Positions 1 through 8,278 of a stretch of DNA of 64,000 nt are shown here, piece by piece. Positions within the stretch are counted from its first letter, which is position 1; every line of letters begins with the position of its first letter. A program made the position numbers and the translations under genes. The DNA is from Fimbriimonas sp. Lineage in GTDB: Bacteria; Armatimonadota; Fimbriimonadia; Fimbriimonadales; Fimbriimonadaceae. Under the pieces are notes generated by a model. That model had not been told where the DNA came from, ran no database searches, and saw only the letters and a program-made list of their open reading frames with translations. The DNA lies in assembly GCA_031292555.1 (NCBI GenBank), contig JARLGV010000025.1, positions 1 through 64,000 on the forward strand, read 5' to 3'.

Positions 1-35
1 CGGGGTTCCCCAGTCTGAGTGGACCGAGAACCCCG
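1..35. terminator. possible hairpin at window edge
   Basis: CGGGGTTC at 1-8 is complementary to GAACCCCG at 28-35, giving an 8-bp stem with a 19-base loop. It could terminate the CBM gene that reads leftwards, or a gene to the left of the window. There is no clear T-tract. Bases 36-254 show no convincing gene. Confidence 0.25.
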
Positions 36-254
36 ACTTCCTCTCCGGATTTCACGGCAGCGGTCCCATCCCACGACTTCAAGTCCGCTTCTCGTCATCC
101 TGGTCGGTCCAGGAATCCAGCCCTCATCCGTGAACTCATGGCTGGGATAGGCTATTTCGAAGCGCTGCACAATTTCGTTACTGGATAGAACTTCCTATGG
201 CGACGTGCGCAGGCGCCGAGCCGCAAGTGGTCATGGGGTGGAAGCACAGATCGC

Positions 255-737
255 CTACTGGGCGGTCCCTTCAAGGAGCGAGCAGTTTGAGAACCAATAT
301 GTCTGTCCGATTTTGGTGGCAAGGTCCGTGAACTGGACCTTCATTTCGGAGTCGTCGTATGGTCCGACGAAATCGTACTCGAACTTCTGCCACGTGGAAT
401 TGAGGCGAATCTCCTGCTGAGCTGCATGATGCTCCCCAGGTTCGTGGTCCTGCTGAAAATTCAGTTTGATCTGAACGTTGCTGTCCGCCCGTCCCCAGAA
501 AGACATGACATAAGAGTTGCCCTTGGTGAAGTTGATACCTTTCTGGGCAACCTGGAGGTGCCAAGCGTCGGATTCGGAGATTTCCTGAACCGTAACTTTC
601 AGGGAAGGCGTGCCATCAGGTCCTTCCCTTTCGACCGACGCGGTTCCGTGCGCGTTTCCGTTGACTTCAAATTGCCAGCCAAGTTCGCCCATGGCAAAGT
701 CGCCGTTGATCAGGCGCTCTTCAAGTAGTTGCTTCAT
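255..737 (-). CDS. carbohydrate-binding module (CBM4/9-like) protein
   Basis: 160 aa. The pattern LINGDFAMGELGWQF near the N-terminus, then VTVQEI, WHLQVAQKGI, YVMSFWGRA and a final WFSNCSLLEG strand, is that of the CBM4/9 beta-sandwich that binds glycans. The whole protein is one module; no catalytic domain is attached. No signal peptide is visible, which is odd for a glycan binder and suggests either a cytoplasmic role or non-classical export. The ATG is preceded by AAGGA, so the start is supported. It lies 100 bp downstream of the lacI-type gene on the same strand and may be co-transcribed. The fold assignment is reasonably sure; ligand and role are unknown. Confidence 0.7.
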   Translation of the reverse strand: MKQLLEERLINGDFAMGELGWQFEVNGNAHGTASVEREGPDGTPSLKVTVQEISESDAWHLQVAQKGINFTKGNSYVMSFWGRADSNVQIKLNFQQDHEPGEHHAAQQEIRLNSTWQKFEYDFVGPYDDSEMKVQFTDLATKIGQTYWFSNCSLLEGTAQ

Positions 738-837
738 TCCTTGTTTTCCCTCGTTTCAGTTGAACACCTAAGCACCGGTTCGGTGAATTCTGGGGTTCGG
801 GTTTGGATCGAGGTGGCGCCTCGATGGAGTGTCGATT

Positions 838-1923
838 CTACGCAGTCGTCCTCTGCCAAGGCATTAGCGAAGATTGGAGTGGCGGCGGACCGCTGGACTG
901 ACGCACGACGAGTCGGGTACCGAGAATCTGCCTGCTTGGGGCGGCTTCCATGGGCCGTTCGTTGATTCGGGCCAGGATCTGCTTTACGGCCGCAGAGGCT
1001 AACGCTTCGACTGACAGATCGACGGTCGTTAGTCGTGGAGTAACGTAGGTCGCGAGATCGATGTTGTCGAACCCGACAACCGTCACGTCGGCGGGAACTG
1101 AAAGGCCCCGGTCGGACAGATGCTTGAGAAGGACCGCGGCCAAAACGTCGCGATAGGCGAACAGGGCGGTTGGGCGCTCGGACATCGTGAGCCAACTCTC
1201 GACAGCACGTTCAACGTCGGCATCGGATGCCGCTTGGAAGCAAACGGTCCTCTCGGCGTCCAATCCTGCCTCCGCCAAGCCGTCGAGGAAACCAACAAGT
1301 CGGTCGTAGGGGCCTCGATGGAGGGCAGCGCCGACGATAGCGATCCGAGTGTGCCCAGCCTCGATCAAGTGCCGGGCAAGGGCACGACCGCCTATCGCGT
1401 CGTCCGCCATCACCACATCGAGGCGTTCGCATTCGTCGACCCATCCTAAGACGACGACGGGAACCCCCGCATTGAGCAAAGCTTCGGCTTGTGCCTTGGC
1501 GGGGAGCCCGCCTTGGGAAGTCACGATCAAGATGCCGTCAACCCGAGCTTCACGAAGATAGCCGAGGCAGGATGCTTCTGCCTCTTGGTAAGCCCCACTC
1601 AACTGGAGCTGAAGGTTGTAGCCGGCGGCGCGGGAAGCGTCGGCAAAACACTGGATGAGCTTCGGAAAGTAGGGGTTGCTGACTTCCGGCACCACCAGTC
1701 CCAGGGTGCGCGTCGACTTTGTTTTTAGGCTTCGCGCGATGAGATTGACCTGGTATCCGGCTTCGTCTGCAATCAGTTGGATTCGCGCCTTCGTTTTCGC
1801 GCTGATCAGGGGACTGTCGGCAAGTGCCCTTGACACCGTCGGCTGCGAGACGCCGGCCCGCCGAGCGATATCGTCGAGCGTAACGATCTCCTTTTTTCCC
1901 GTTTCAACTCCAAGCTTCTGCAT
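838..1923 (-). CDS. LacI-family transcriptional regulator
   Basis: 361 aa, the usual family length. The N-terminal helix-turn-helix reads VTLDDIARRAGVSQPTVSRAL (split here only for naming) at about residues 19-39, followed by the hinge region and RTLGLVVPEVSNPYFPKL, the start of the periplasmic-binding-protein-like sensor domain. The effector is probably a sugar or sugar derivative. The gene is divergent from the aldo/keto reductase with 71 bp between start codons; this gap contains a LacI-type dyad, so autoregulation and control of the reductase are likely. The C-terminal 20 residues, rich in Pro, Ser and Gln, extend past the usual domain end. Family call is firm; the inducer cannot be read from sequence. 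Confidence 0.93.
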   Translation of the reverse strand: MQKLGVETGKKEIVTLDDIARRAGVSQPTVSRALADSPLISAKTKARIQLIADEAGYQVNLIARSLKTKSTRTLGLVVPEVSNPYFPKLIQCFADASRAAGYNLQLQLSGAYQEAEASCLGYLREARVDGILIVTSQGGLPAKAQAEALLNAGVPVVVLGWVDECERLDVVMADDAIGGRALARHLIEAGHTRIAIVGAALHRGPYDRLVGFLDGLAEAGLDAERTVCFQAASDADVERAVESWLTMSERPTALFAYRDVLAAVLLKHLSDRGLSVPADVTVVGFDNIDLATYVTPRLTTVDLSVEALASAAVKQILARINERPMEAAPSRQILGTRLVVRQSSGPPPLQSSLMPWQRTTA

Positions 1924-1949
1924 ACGACTGCATTTAGTTTAGCAGGTTT

Positions 1950-1963
1950 TGCATTCGTATGCA
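1950..1963. promoter_or_regulatory. LacI-type operator
   Basis: TGCATTCGTATGCA is a 14-bp dyad with a central CG and two mismatched positions, the typical layout of a LacI-family operator. A further half-site-like TGCATACG overlaps the regulator's own start codon at 1917-1924. The dyad overlaps the -35 region expected for the aldo/keto reductase. Confidence 0.6.
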
Positions 1964-1982
1964 TTGGAGTGTTTGGGTGCCG

Positions 1983-1988
1983 TATACT
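1983..1988 (+). promoter_or_regulatory. -10 element, near-leaderless promoter of aldo/keto reductase
   Basis: TATACT ends 6 bases before the ATG at 1995. Initiation 6-7 bases downstream would place the transcript start on or next to the start codon, and no Shine-Dalgarno sequence is present. The -35 region would lie within or beside the LacI-type operator, so repressor binding would block the promoter. Confidence 0.4.
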
Positions 1989-1994
1989 CCACCC

Positions 1995-2975
1995 ATGCGG
2001 TATCGAAAGTTCGGGAAGCACGGCGTAGATGTTTCGGAAGTTGGTTTTGGGGCATGGGCCATCGGAGGTAGTTGGGGACCGCAATCCGATGGCGACTCGG
2101 TCGAGTCATTGGCAATGTCGTTGGACATGGGAGTCAACTTCATCGATACCGCTGCGGGGTACGGGGGCGGGAAGAGCGAGCGCATCATCGGACATGTCCT
2201 GAGAGAGCGTGGGTCACAGAATGTCTTCGTAGCCACAAAGACCCCTCCCACGGCGGGCGATTGGCCACCATCTCCGTACGACGTCGCCGACGATCGCTAT
2301 CCGGAGTCGTACTTGCGAACGAACGTCGAGGAACGGCTTCAGTGTCTTGGGGCGGAGAAGATCGATCTTCTGCAACTACACACGTGGACCCGGGCTTGGA
2401 ACCGACGTCCAACTCCGTTCGACTCGTTGCGAAAACTGCAGCAGGAGGGCAAGATCGGACTGATCGGCGTCTCCACACCCGAGCACGATCAGAATTCAGT
2501 GATCGACCTGATGCGAGGAGGTCATGTCGACGCGGTTCAAGTGATCTACAACATCTTCGAACAGGAACCGGCGGCCGAACTGCTCGATGTGGCGGGCGAG
2601 ACGGGTACGGGCGTCATTGTGCGCGTGGTATTCGACGAAGGCGCACTCACCGGCAAGTTCACAGCGGATACGCGGTTCGCAGAGGACGATTTCCGGAACA
2701 ACTATTTCGCTGGCGACCGGTTGATCCGAGTGGTGAAGCGGGTCGAAGCTATCCGCTCGGAGCTTGAGGGAAGCCGATACACGTTAGCCGAAGCGGCAGT
2801 GAAATTTGCACTCGCTCATCCGGCCGTCAGCACCGTCATTCCCGGCATGCGCAACGCTCGTCAGGCCGAACTCAATTGCAGCATCCCCGATCTTCCGGAC
2901 ATCCCTTCCGAACTACTGGCTAAGCTTCGGCGACATAACTGGCGGAGGGCTTTCTGGTACGCGGGCAAGGGCTGA
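1995..2975 (+). CDS. aldo/keto reductase
   Basis: 326 aa. NAD(P)H-dependent oxidoreductase with a TIM-barrel fold that reduces sugar or other carbonyls. The tetrad is visible: Asp and Tyr in FIDTAAGYGGG, Lys in FVATKT and His in LLQLHTW. The C-terminal nucleotide-binding loop is VSTVIPGMRNARQ. The reading frame is open from 1959, but MRYRKFGKHGVDVSEVGFG at 1995 is where family members begin. It is divergent from the LacI-type regulator, so a sugar-linked role under that repressor is likely. The substrate is unknown. Confidence 0.9.
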   Translation: MRYRKFGKHGVDVSEVGFGAWAIGGSWGPQSDGDSVESLAMSLDMGVNFIDTAAGYGGGKSERIIGHVLRERGSQNVFVATKTPPTAGDWPPSPYDVADDRYPESYLRTNVEERLQCLGAEKIDLLQLHTWTRAWNRRPTPFDSLRKLQQEGKIGLIGVSTPEHDQNSVIDLMRGGHVDAVQVIYNIFEQEPAAELLDVAGETGTGVIVRVVFDEGALTGKFTADTRFAEDDFRNNYFAGDRLIRVVKRVEAIRSELEGSRYTLAEAAVKFALAHPAVSTVIPGMRNARQAELNCSIPDLPDIPSELLAKLRRHNWRRAFWYAGKG

Positions 2976-2995
2976 TCGCGCGATCGGGTTTTCAG

Positions 2996-3658
2996 TCAAG
3001 ACCGAACCAACTGAGTTCTGATCCCCAATCTGTCCTCGGTTTCTCTTTCCAGCCGATGGATCTCGTGCTCCAGTTTGAGGCGGACTTCTTCAACTTGCTC
3101 TTCAGTTGAACCGGGCGGGACGTAGATGGGGTCTCCGAAAATCATGATGCACTTCGAGAACGGCATCGGAATCATGTAGCGGTCCCACGACTTGGCGGAG
3201 AAATGTGGATGAGACGCGATGCCGACCGGTACGAGGCCGGCTCCGCTTTTGAGCGCCATGAGCATCACCCCGCCCTGGACTACTCCGCTCGGGCCACGCG
3301 GGCCGTCGGGCGTCATCGCCATCGTGCCGCCTTCTTTGAGGGCTCGAATCGCCTCCACCGCGGCTCGGACTCCGCCGCGCCCGGTCGAGCCCCGGATGAC
3401 CCGATAGCCTAGCTTGGAGAAGATGCGGCTCTGGATTTCACCATCGTTCGAGTGGCTGATGATCACCCACCATTTACGCCTTCGGAACTGGTTGGCGAAG
3501 GTGAACGAGCGGCCGTGCCATCCGCAGAAGATCAGGTTGTGGTCGTCGGCCGGGTAGTTGACCATCCGAAAGCGCATCGTGGAGCAAACCGTGCGTACGA
3601 TGGCGAACAGGATGTCGCTGGTAAGCTCGGGACCCAGCTTGCGCCACTTGTTTTTCAT
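2996..3658 (-). CDS. DUF374 lysophospholipid acyltransferase-like protein
   Basis: 220 aa. Features of the DUF374 branch of glycerophospholipid/lipid A acyltransferases: CGWHGR, ISHSNDGE (an HxxxD-like catalytic motif), GYRVIRGSTGRGG and TPDGPRGPSGVVQ. It probably transfers an acyl chain to a lipid acceptor at the inner membrane; in Gram-negatives the relatives often act on lipid A precursors. The frame is open upstream to 3934, but the ATG at 3658 overlaps the stop of the rhomboid gene as ATGA, which fixes the start and shows translational coupling. Third gene of the yebC-rhomboid-acyltransferase operon. Confidence 0.85.
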   Translation of the reverse strand: MKNKWRKLGPELTSDILFAIVRTVCSTMRFRMVNYPADDHNLIFCGWHGRSFTFANQFRRRKWWVIISHSNDGEIQSRIFSKLGYRVIRGSTGRGGVRAAVEAIRALKEGGTMAMTPDGPRGPSGVVQGGVMLMALKSGAGLVPVGIASHPHFSAKSWDRYMIPMPFSKCIMIFGDPIYVPPGSTEEQVEEVRLKLEHEIHRLERETEDRLGIRTQLVRS

Positions 3659-4746
3659 GCCAGCCACCCTCGCTTCTGGGCCAGGTCTACCGCCGGGTGC
3701 AATGGGTAATTCTTCACCAGATCGGCAAGAAGGCCCTGAGCGACATCCGGCTGTGATTCTCGCTCGATCGACACGAAAGCAAGTATTGCATCCGGTCGCT
3801 GCGGATCGCTCACCGGCCCCTCGACTACGCTTCGAAGCAATGCCCGCTCGATGGCAGGCGCCTCGATGTGGCACCGATCGGCAATCTGCAGGCGACGAAT
3901 TGCAGGCAACAGGCTGGCGTGTCCCGACTGGCACAGTCTGCGAACAGCCTCAACCTGGTCAGATTCGGTGCTTTGCCCTACGATTTGCAGTAGCGTTTGC
4001 GCCTCCTCCCGGATCTCTCCCTGAGACTGCTGCGCGTTGGCGAGGTCCCACAGGGCCTTCAGGTCGTTGGGGTGCTTGGCGAGATGCTCCTTGGCCGCGA
4101 ATTCGGCCGCTCCCGGGCCGCGCGAGTTCATCCGATCGAGCACTTCGTGACCCAGCTTAACCTGCTCAAGATCGGGCGCACGGAAAACCACGCTCAAAAG
4201 CGCTCCGGCGGCGAAGCCACCGATATGTGCCCAAAACGCGATGCCGCCCGATTCCCCTATGCGCACGAACGCTCCGACGATCTGAAGTCCCAGCCAGATG
4301 CCGGTGACGGCGGCGACCGACATCGCCAGCTTCGGCGCCAGCGCTACGCGGAGGCGGGTGTAGCGGACGCTGTAGTAAGCCGCGCAACCGGCGATGCACC
4401 CGCTTGCGCCAATCAACGGGGACGGGTCCGCCGCATGACGTGTGATGAGGAAGTGGGTCAGAATTCCGATCAACCCGCCCGCGAAGTAGACGATCACGAA
4501 GCGCAACGAACCGGTCGCAAGCTCCACCGCCACGCCGACGGCGGCCAAGAACACCATATTTCCGAGCAAGTGGAGCACGTTCGCGTGCAAGAACAGGCTC
4601 GTAAATGCGCCGACAAGGCTCGGATGGTTTGGCCGGAAGCCCAGTTGGACCGCCAGATCCGGGTTGACCAACAGGCAGAACGCCGCGACGATGTTCGCGG
4701 CAATCAGAAGCAACGTGACGATGGGCAGGCGGGTACGGACGCTCAC
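3655..4746 (-). CDS. rhomboid intramembrane serine protease with C-terminal helical repeats
   Basis: 363 aa. Six or so membrane segments occupy residues 1-185. The catalytic dyad is Ser115 in GASG (113-116) and His174 in FWAHIGGFAAG; the HANVLHLLGN motif (54-63) stabilises the oxyanion. The remaining 180 residues are soluble and TPR-like (FAAKEHLAKHPNDLKALWDLANAQ). It cleaves membrane proteins within the bilayer; substrates are unknown. It starts with GTG overlapping the yebC stop as GTGA, and ends overlapping the acyltransferase start as ATGA. Confidence 0.9.
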   Translation of the reverse strand: MSVRTRLPIVTLLLIAANIVAAFCLLVNPDLAVQLGFRPNHPSLVGAFTSLFLHANVLHLLGNMVFLAAVGVAVELATGSLRFVIVYFAGGLIGILTHFLITRHAADPSPLIGASGCIAGCAAYYSVRYTRLRVALAPKLAMSVAAVTGIWLGLQIVGAFVRIGESGGIAFWAHIGGFAAGALLSVVFRAPDLEQVKLGHEVLDRMNSRGPGAAEFAAKEHLAKHPNDLKALWDLANAQQSQGEIREEAQTLLQIVGQSTESDQVEAVRRLCQSGHASLLPAIRRLQIADRCHIEAPAIERALLRSVVEGPVSDPQRPDAILAFVSIERESQPDVAQGLLADLVKNYPLHPAVDLAQKRGWLA

Positions 4747-5486
4747 TCCTCCTGGAGCATATCGTCTGGGATGTCGACGTTCACGTACGTCTCCTGGACG
4801 TCATCCAGATCGTCCAGTCGTTCCAGCAGGTTCAGTAGCTTGTCAACGTCGTCGCTGGACAGTTCGGCCTTGTTTGTCGGCACGAAAGTCAGGCCAACTT
4901 CGCTGGCCTTGATTCCGCTTCCTTCGAGTGCGCTGTTCACCCGGTGCAGGTCTTCGACAGCGGTATAGACGGTAAAGCCATCTTCGTCAGGTATGACGTC
5001 TTCGGCACCTGCGTCAAGCGCCTGTAGCGTGAAGTCCTCTTCGTCCAACGTGCCCTTGTCGACGAGGATCTGGCCAAGGTGCTTGAACTGCCATGAGACC
5101 GAGCCATTTTCAGCCAGGCTGCCTCCGTGCTTGCTGAATGCGTGTCTTACTTCGGCGACCGTCCGATTGCGGTTTTCGGAGTAGCACTCCAGGATGATCG
5201 CCGAGCCGCCTGGACCATACCCTTCGTATACGATTTCTTCGTAATCGGCGCCTTCGATTTCACCGGTTCCTCGTGCTATCGACCGCTTGATATTGTCGAC
5301 GGGAACCGAGTTTTCGCGTGCTTTCTCAACTGCGACGCGCAATCGGGGGTTCATGGCGGGATCGCCTCCACCCATCTTTGCCGCGACGATGATCTCGCGG
5401 CTCAACTTCGTAAAGATCTTGCCGCGTACGGCATCCTGCTTACCCTTTCGGATGCGGATGTTCTTCCATTTCGAGTGACCAGCCAT
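4743..5486 (-). CDS. yebC: YebC/PmpR-family protein
   Basis: 247 aa, the usual length. It begins MAGHSKWKNIRIRKGKQDA, the hallmark of the family, and continues with YEGYGPGGSAI and a three-domain layout. Members bind DNA as regulators or, in recent work on relatives, help ribosomes through proline-rich stretches. The frame is open upstream to 5543, but the conserved MAGHSKW start at 5486 is clear. First gene of an operon with a rhomboid protease and an acyltransferase. Confidence 0.95.
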   Translation of the reverse strand: MAGHSKWKNIRIRKGKQDAVRGKIFTKLSREIIVAAKMGGGDPAMNPRLRVAVEKARENSVPVDNIKRSIARGTGEIEGADYEEIVYEGYGPGGSAIILECYSENRNRTVAEVRHAFSKHGGSLAENGSVSWQFKHLGQILVDKGTLDEEDFTLQALDAGAEDVIPDEDGFTVYTAVEDLHRVNSALEGSGIKASEVGLTFVPTNKAELSSDDVDKLLNLLERLDDLDDVQETYVNVDIPDDMLQEE

Positions 5487-5524
5487 GGTTACGATATTGT
5501 GGCATGGCTGGGCAAGGCATGAGC

Positions 5525-6145
5525 CTATGCGCCCTGTAACCACTCGGACGCCAGGTTCAATTCGCTGCGAGTCAGACGATGGTCCGACTCGATCCAGCGT
5601 AATTCGGTTTGGGCTCCCGCCAAAACGTATTGGTGGTGGAGCATCTCCGCGTTCTCCAGCGGCACAATCGGATCGAACTTGCCCTCCAAAAGCAGGACCC
5701 GTTTGCCGGCGAGATTCAGAGCGCTTTCCGTCTCGAACGGTGTCATCGCGCGCAGTAGGATGCCGCCGGCGAGGACTTCAGGCCGTAGAAAGAGAACGCT
5801 TGAGGCGATGTTGGCGCCATTCGAATAGCCAACCGCGACAAGGGAATTCAGCGAGAAGCCGTATTCGGAGGCGCTGTCGGCGATGAAGTCGGCCAGTTCG
5901 TGAGTCCGAAACCGAAGATCGTCCAGGTCAAAGACGCCTTCGCTGAGTCGCCTGAAGAAGCGAGGAGCCCCGTTTTCCAGAACCTGGCCACGAACCGCCA
6001 AGATCCCGGCAGTTGCGTCCAGTGCGCCGGATAGAGGAATCAGGCTGTTCTCGTCCCCACCCGTGCCGTGTAGCAGAAGCAAGGTGCGCCCAGATGAGCC
6101 CTTGGGAGGTTGATAGCGGTGGACTAGTCGAGGTGGCGTCTTCAT
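5525..6145 (-). CDS. alpha/beta hydrolase, phospholipase/carboxylesterase type (MhqD-like)
   Basis: 206 aa. LLLLHGTGGDENSL is the oxyanion strand-turn, GYSNGA the nucleophile elbow (Ser), EGKFDPIVP supplies Asp and SDHRL the His. It is the single-domain carboxylesterase family that includes Bacillus MhqD. Its start overlaps the stop of the ring-cleaving dioxygenase as ATGA, so the two are one translational unit. In Bacillus such pairs detoxify hydroquinones and catechols; that role is inferred here from the pairing. Confidence 0.85.
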   Translation of the reverse strand: MKTPPRLVHRYQPPKGSSGRTLLLLHGTGGDENSLIPLSGALDATAGILAVRGQVLENGAPRFFRRLSEGVFDLDDLRFRTHELADFIADSASEYGFSLNSLVAVGYSNGANIASSVLFLRPEVLAGGILLRAMTPFETESALNLAGKRVLLLEGKFDPIVPLENAEMLHHQYVLAGAQTELRWIESDHRLTRSELNLASEWLQGA

Positions 6146-7092
6146 ATGAGGAACGTCGGCAATCGGAGGCTGGGAAGTGTACGCTCGATTCGGCCCCGAA
6201 ACAGCTCGTACTGAGGCGGGAGCTTCAGCGAATGGCCCAAGGAGTCCGGCGCCTCGTCGACGGCGAACCCCGGTGGATCGGTTGCGATCTCGAATAGCAC
6301 GCCGCCCGGTTCGCGGAAGTAGATGGATCGGAAGTACTTGCGGTCCATCACCGCGCTGACGTTCAAACCGGCTTTGACCAGTTCCAAGCGGCTGTCGACC
6401 TGGGCTTCGCCGTTGGCGATCCGAAAGGCGATGTGGTGGATGCCGCCCCGCCCTTGCCGACCGGACGGGCCAGTGGGATCCTCCTTCACGTACAGCACGC
6501 TCTCGGGCCCGCCGTCTCCGAGGTGAAATGCCTGCTTCCCGTTGGTCTGACCGACCGGCCGATACCCAAGCTGATCCTCAAGCAGCGATTTTGTGGAGCC
6601 GAGTTTGCGCTCAACGAGGGTCACGCATTCGATCCGACCAATCGCGTTTTGTTTCGGCACCGGCGAACCTTCCCAATACACGGCGGCAGCGTGGCAACGT
6701 CTCGCCACTAACTCCAGTTGGAGGCCGTCCGGCGCCCGAAATCGCAGCCTCTCCGCCCCGTCGATTGTCTGCGGACGGTCAAAATCGATCTCATGGGCCG
6801 TGAATCGGTCGATCCAAAATGGTACGGATCCGTATGGAACCGAGAGATGCACGGTAGATGCCTGACCGGCGCCCGGTCTTCCCGGGTGGCCCTCAGGATA
6901 GGGGAAGAACGTCAGGATCGTGCCCGGCGAACCTACCGCATCGCCATAATAGAGGTGGTAAGCGCTAGGATCGTCGAAATTGACGGTGAGCTTGACAAGA
7001 CGAAGCCCCAGGACTCCCACGTAAAAATCGAGATTCTCCTGGGCCGGACCGCAAATGGCGGTGACATGGTGGATTCCGAGAATGTCTCCCAT
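6142..7092 (-). CDS. ring-cleaving dioxygenase, glyoxalase fold (MhqO-like)
   Basis: 316 aa, two vicinal-oxygen-chelate repeats. The first begins GIHHVTAICGPAQENLDFY and ends LQLELV; the second includes IHHIAFRIANGEAQ and PGGVLFEIATDPPGF. Metal ligands are the His of GIHHVTA, the His of GIHHIAF and the Glu of LFEIATD. The family opens aromatic rings of hydroquinones or catechols. Coupled to the hydrolase gene downstream. No MarR regulator of the mhq type is adjacent. Confidence 0.88.
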   Translation of the reverse strand: MGDILGIHHVTAICGPAQENLDFYVGVLGLRLVKLTVNFDDPSAYHLYYGDAVGSPGTILTFFPYPEGHPGRPGAGQASTVHLSVPYGSVPFWIDRFTAHEIDFDRPQTIDGAERLRFRAPDGLQLELVARRCHAAAVYWEGSPVPKQNAIGRIECVTLVERKLGSTKSLLEDQLGYRPVGQTNGKQAFHLGDGGPESVLYVKEDPTGPSGRQGRGGIHHIAFRIANGEAQVDSRLELVKAGLNVSAVMDRKYFRSIYFREPGGVLFEIATDPPGFAVDEAPDSLGHSLKLPPQYELFRGRIERTLPSLRLPTFLI

Positions 7093-7188
7093 GACCAGAT
7101 TTCATGAAGCAACATTTATTACGTGTCCCCGATTCCTCAGATTTCACGCAATGCCGCTTGAATTCGCCGGATCTCGAGGAAATTTCCG

Positions 7189-8256
7189 GTGAACGGTTCG
7201 CCGGTACACCGCGCCCGTGAACTTGTCTTGGAATTCGGGTGGAACAGCACCTGCTTTCAGATCCTCAATCCAGGAATCGAGCTCTGGTTTTCTGCGAGTG
7301 GAAATGCGGTCGTCGGATATGTTCTCCGCAAGCGAGTGCGAGTCGTAGCGGGAGCGCCCGTTTGCTCCCAGGACGCCCTTGAGGCCGTCATTCGGGAGTG
7401 GGAAGATGCCGCAGAGGCCGCCGGGCATTCCGTATGTTATTTTGGAGCGGAGGCGCGTCTGAACGGATGCCTCATCGGGCGTCCAGGTTATTCGACGGTC
7501 AGTCTTGGCGCTCAACCGAGTTGGAACCCTCAGGATTGGGAGTCGATCTTCGAAAGGGACCGGACGCTCCGAGCGCAGCGTAGTCGGGCAGTAAACAAGC
7601 ATGTCGTCGTTCGAGAGTGGTCAAGCGCCCAAGCAATCAATAGTCCTGAGCTTCGTAGGTGTCTGACTGAGTGGCTAACGACCCGAGGATTACCGCCCAT
7701 GCACTTCCTTGTGGAACCTGAAACCCTAGGATGCCTCGATGGCCGGAGAGTCTTCGTTGCCGAACAGGGCGGCCGAGTCGTCGGGTTCCTGGTGCTGTCT
7801 CCGGTGCCCGAACGCAATGGATGGCTCACCGAGCAGTTTCCCCGAGCCCTTAACGCCCCGAACGGAACAGTGGAGATCCTAATGGACTACGCAATTCGGG
7901 CGGTGGCGGAATCAGGCGCCGAGTACGTTACGATGGGCATCGTGCCGCTGTCCTTGCACGGACTGCCCAATCCGCTTCCCAACCCACGGTGGCTCATTGC
8001 ACTCACCAATTGGGTCCGAGCCCATGGGAGGCGCTTCTACAACTTCGACGGCCTGGATTGGTTCAAGACGAAATTCCGTCCGCAGCAGTGGGAACCGATC
8101 TACGTGATCTCGAAAGAGGATCGCTTCTCGATGCGCTCCTTGCTGGCGATCGCCGCCGCATTTAGCGATCGATCACCGACGTCTGCAATCCTTAGGGGTC
8201 TTCTACGCGCCCTTCGGCAAGAGGTGCAGTGGGCAGTGACTGCGCGCCGGAGATGA
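7189..8256 (+). CDS. DUF2156 / phosphatidylglycerol lysyltransferase C-terminal-like protein
   Basis: 355 aa. The C-terminal half carries the GNAT-like pattern VFVAEQGGRVVGFLVLSP, TVEILMDYAIRAVAESGAEYVTMGIVPLS and FYNFDGLDWFKTKFRPQQWEPIYV, as in the catalytic domain of MprF. The MprF membrane flippase part is absent. It may transfer an aminoacyl group to a lipid or modify another acceptor; substrate unknown. GTG start at 7189 with GAGGA eight bases upstream. Confidence 0.75.
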   Translation: MNGSPVHRARELVLEFGWNSTCFQILNPGIELWFSASGNAVVGYVLRKRVRVVAGAPVCSQDALEAVIREWEDAAEAAGHSVCYFGAEARLNGCLIGRPGYSTVSLGAQPSWNPQDWESIFERDRTLRAQRSRAVNKHVVVREWSSAQAINSPELRRCLTEWLTTRGLPPMHFLVEPETLGCLDGRRVFVAEQGGRVVGFLVLSPVPERNGWLTEQFPRALNAPNGTVEILMDYAIRAVAESGAEYVTMGIVPLSLHGLPNPLPNPRWLIALTNWVRAHGRRFYNFDGLDWFKTKFRPQQWEPIYVISKEDRFSMRSLLAIAAAFSDRSPTSAILRGLLRALRQEVQWAVTARRR

Positions 8257-8278
8257 CGCTCCTTGCCATAATAGGAGT

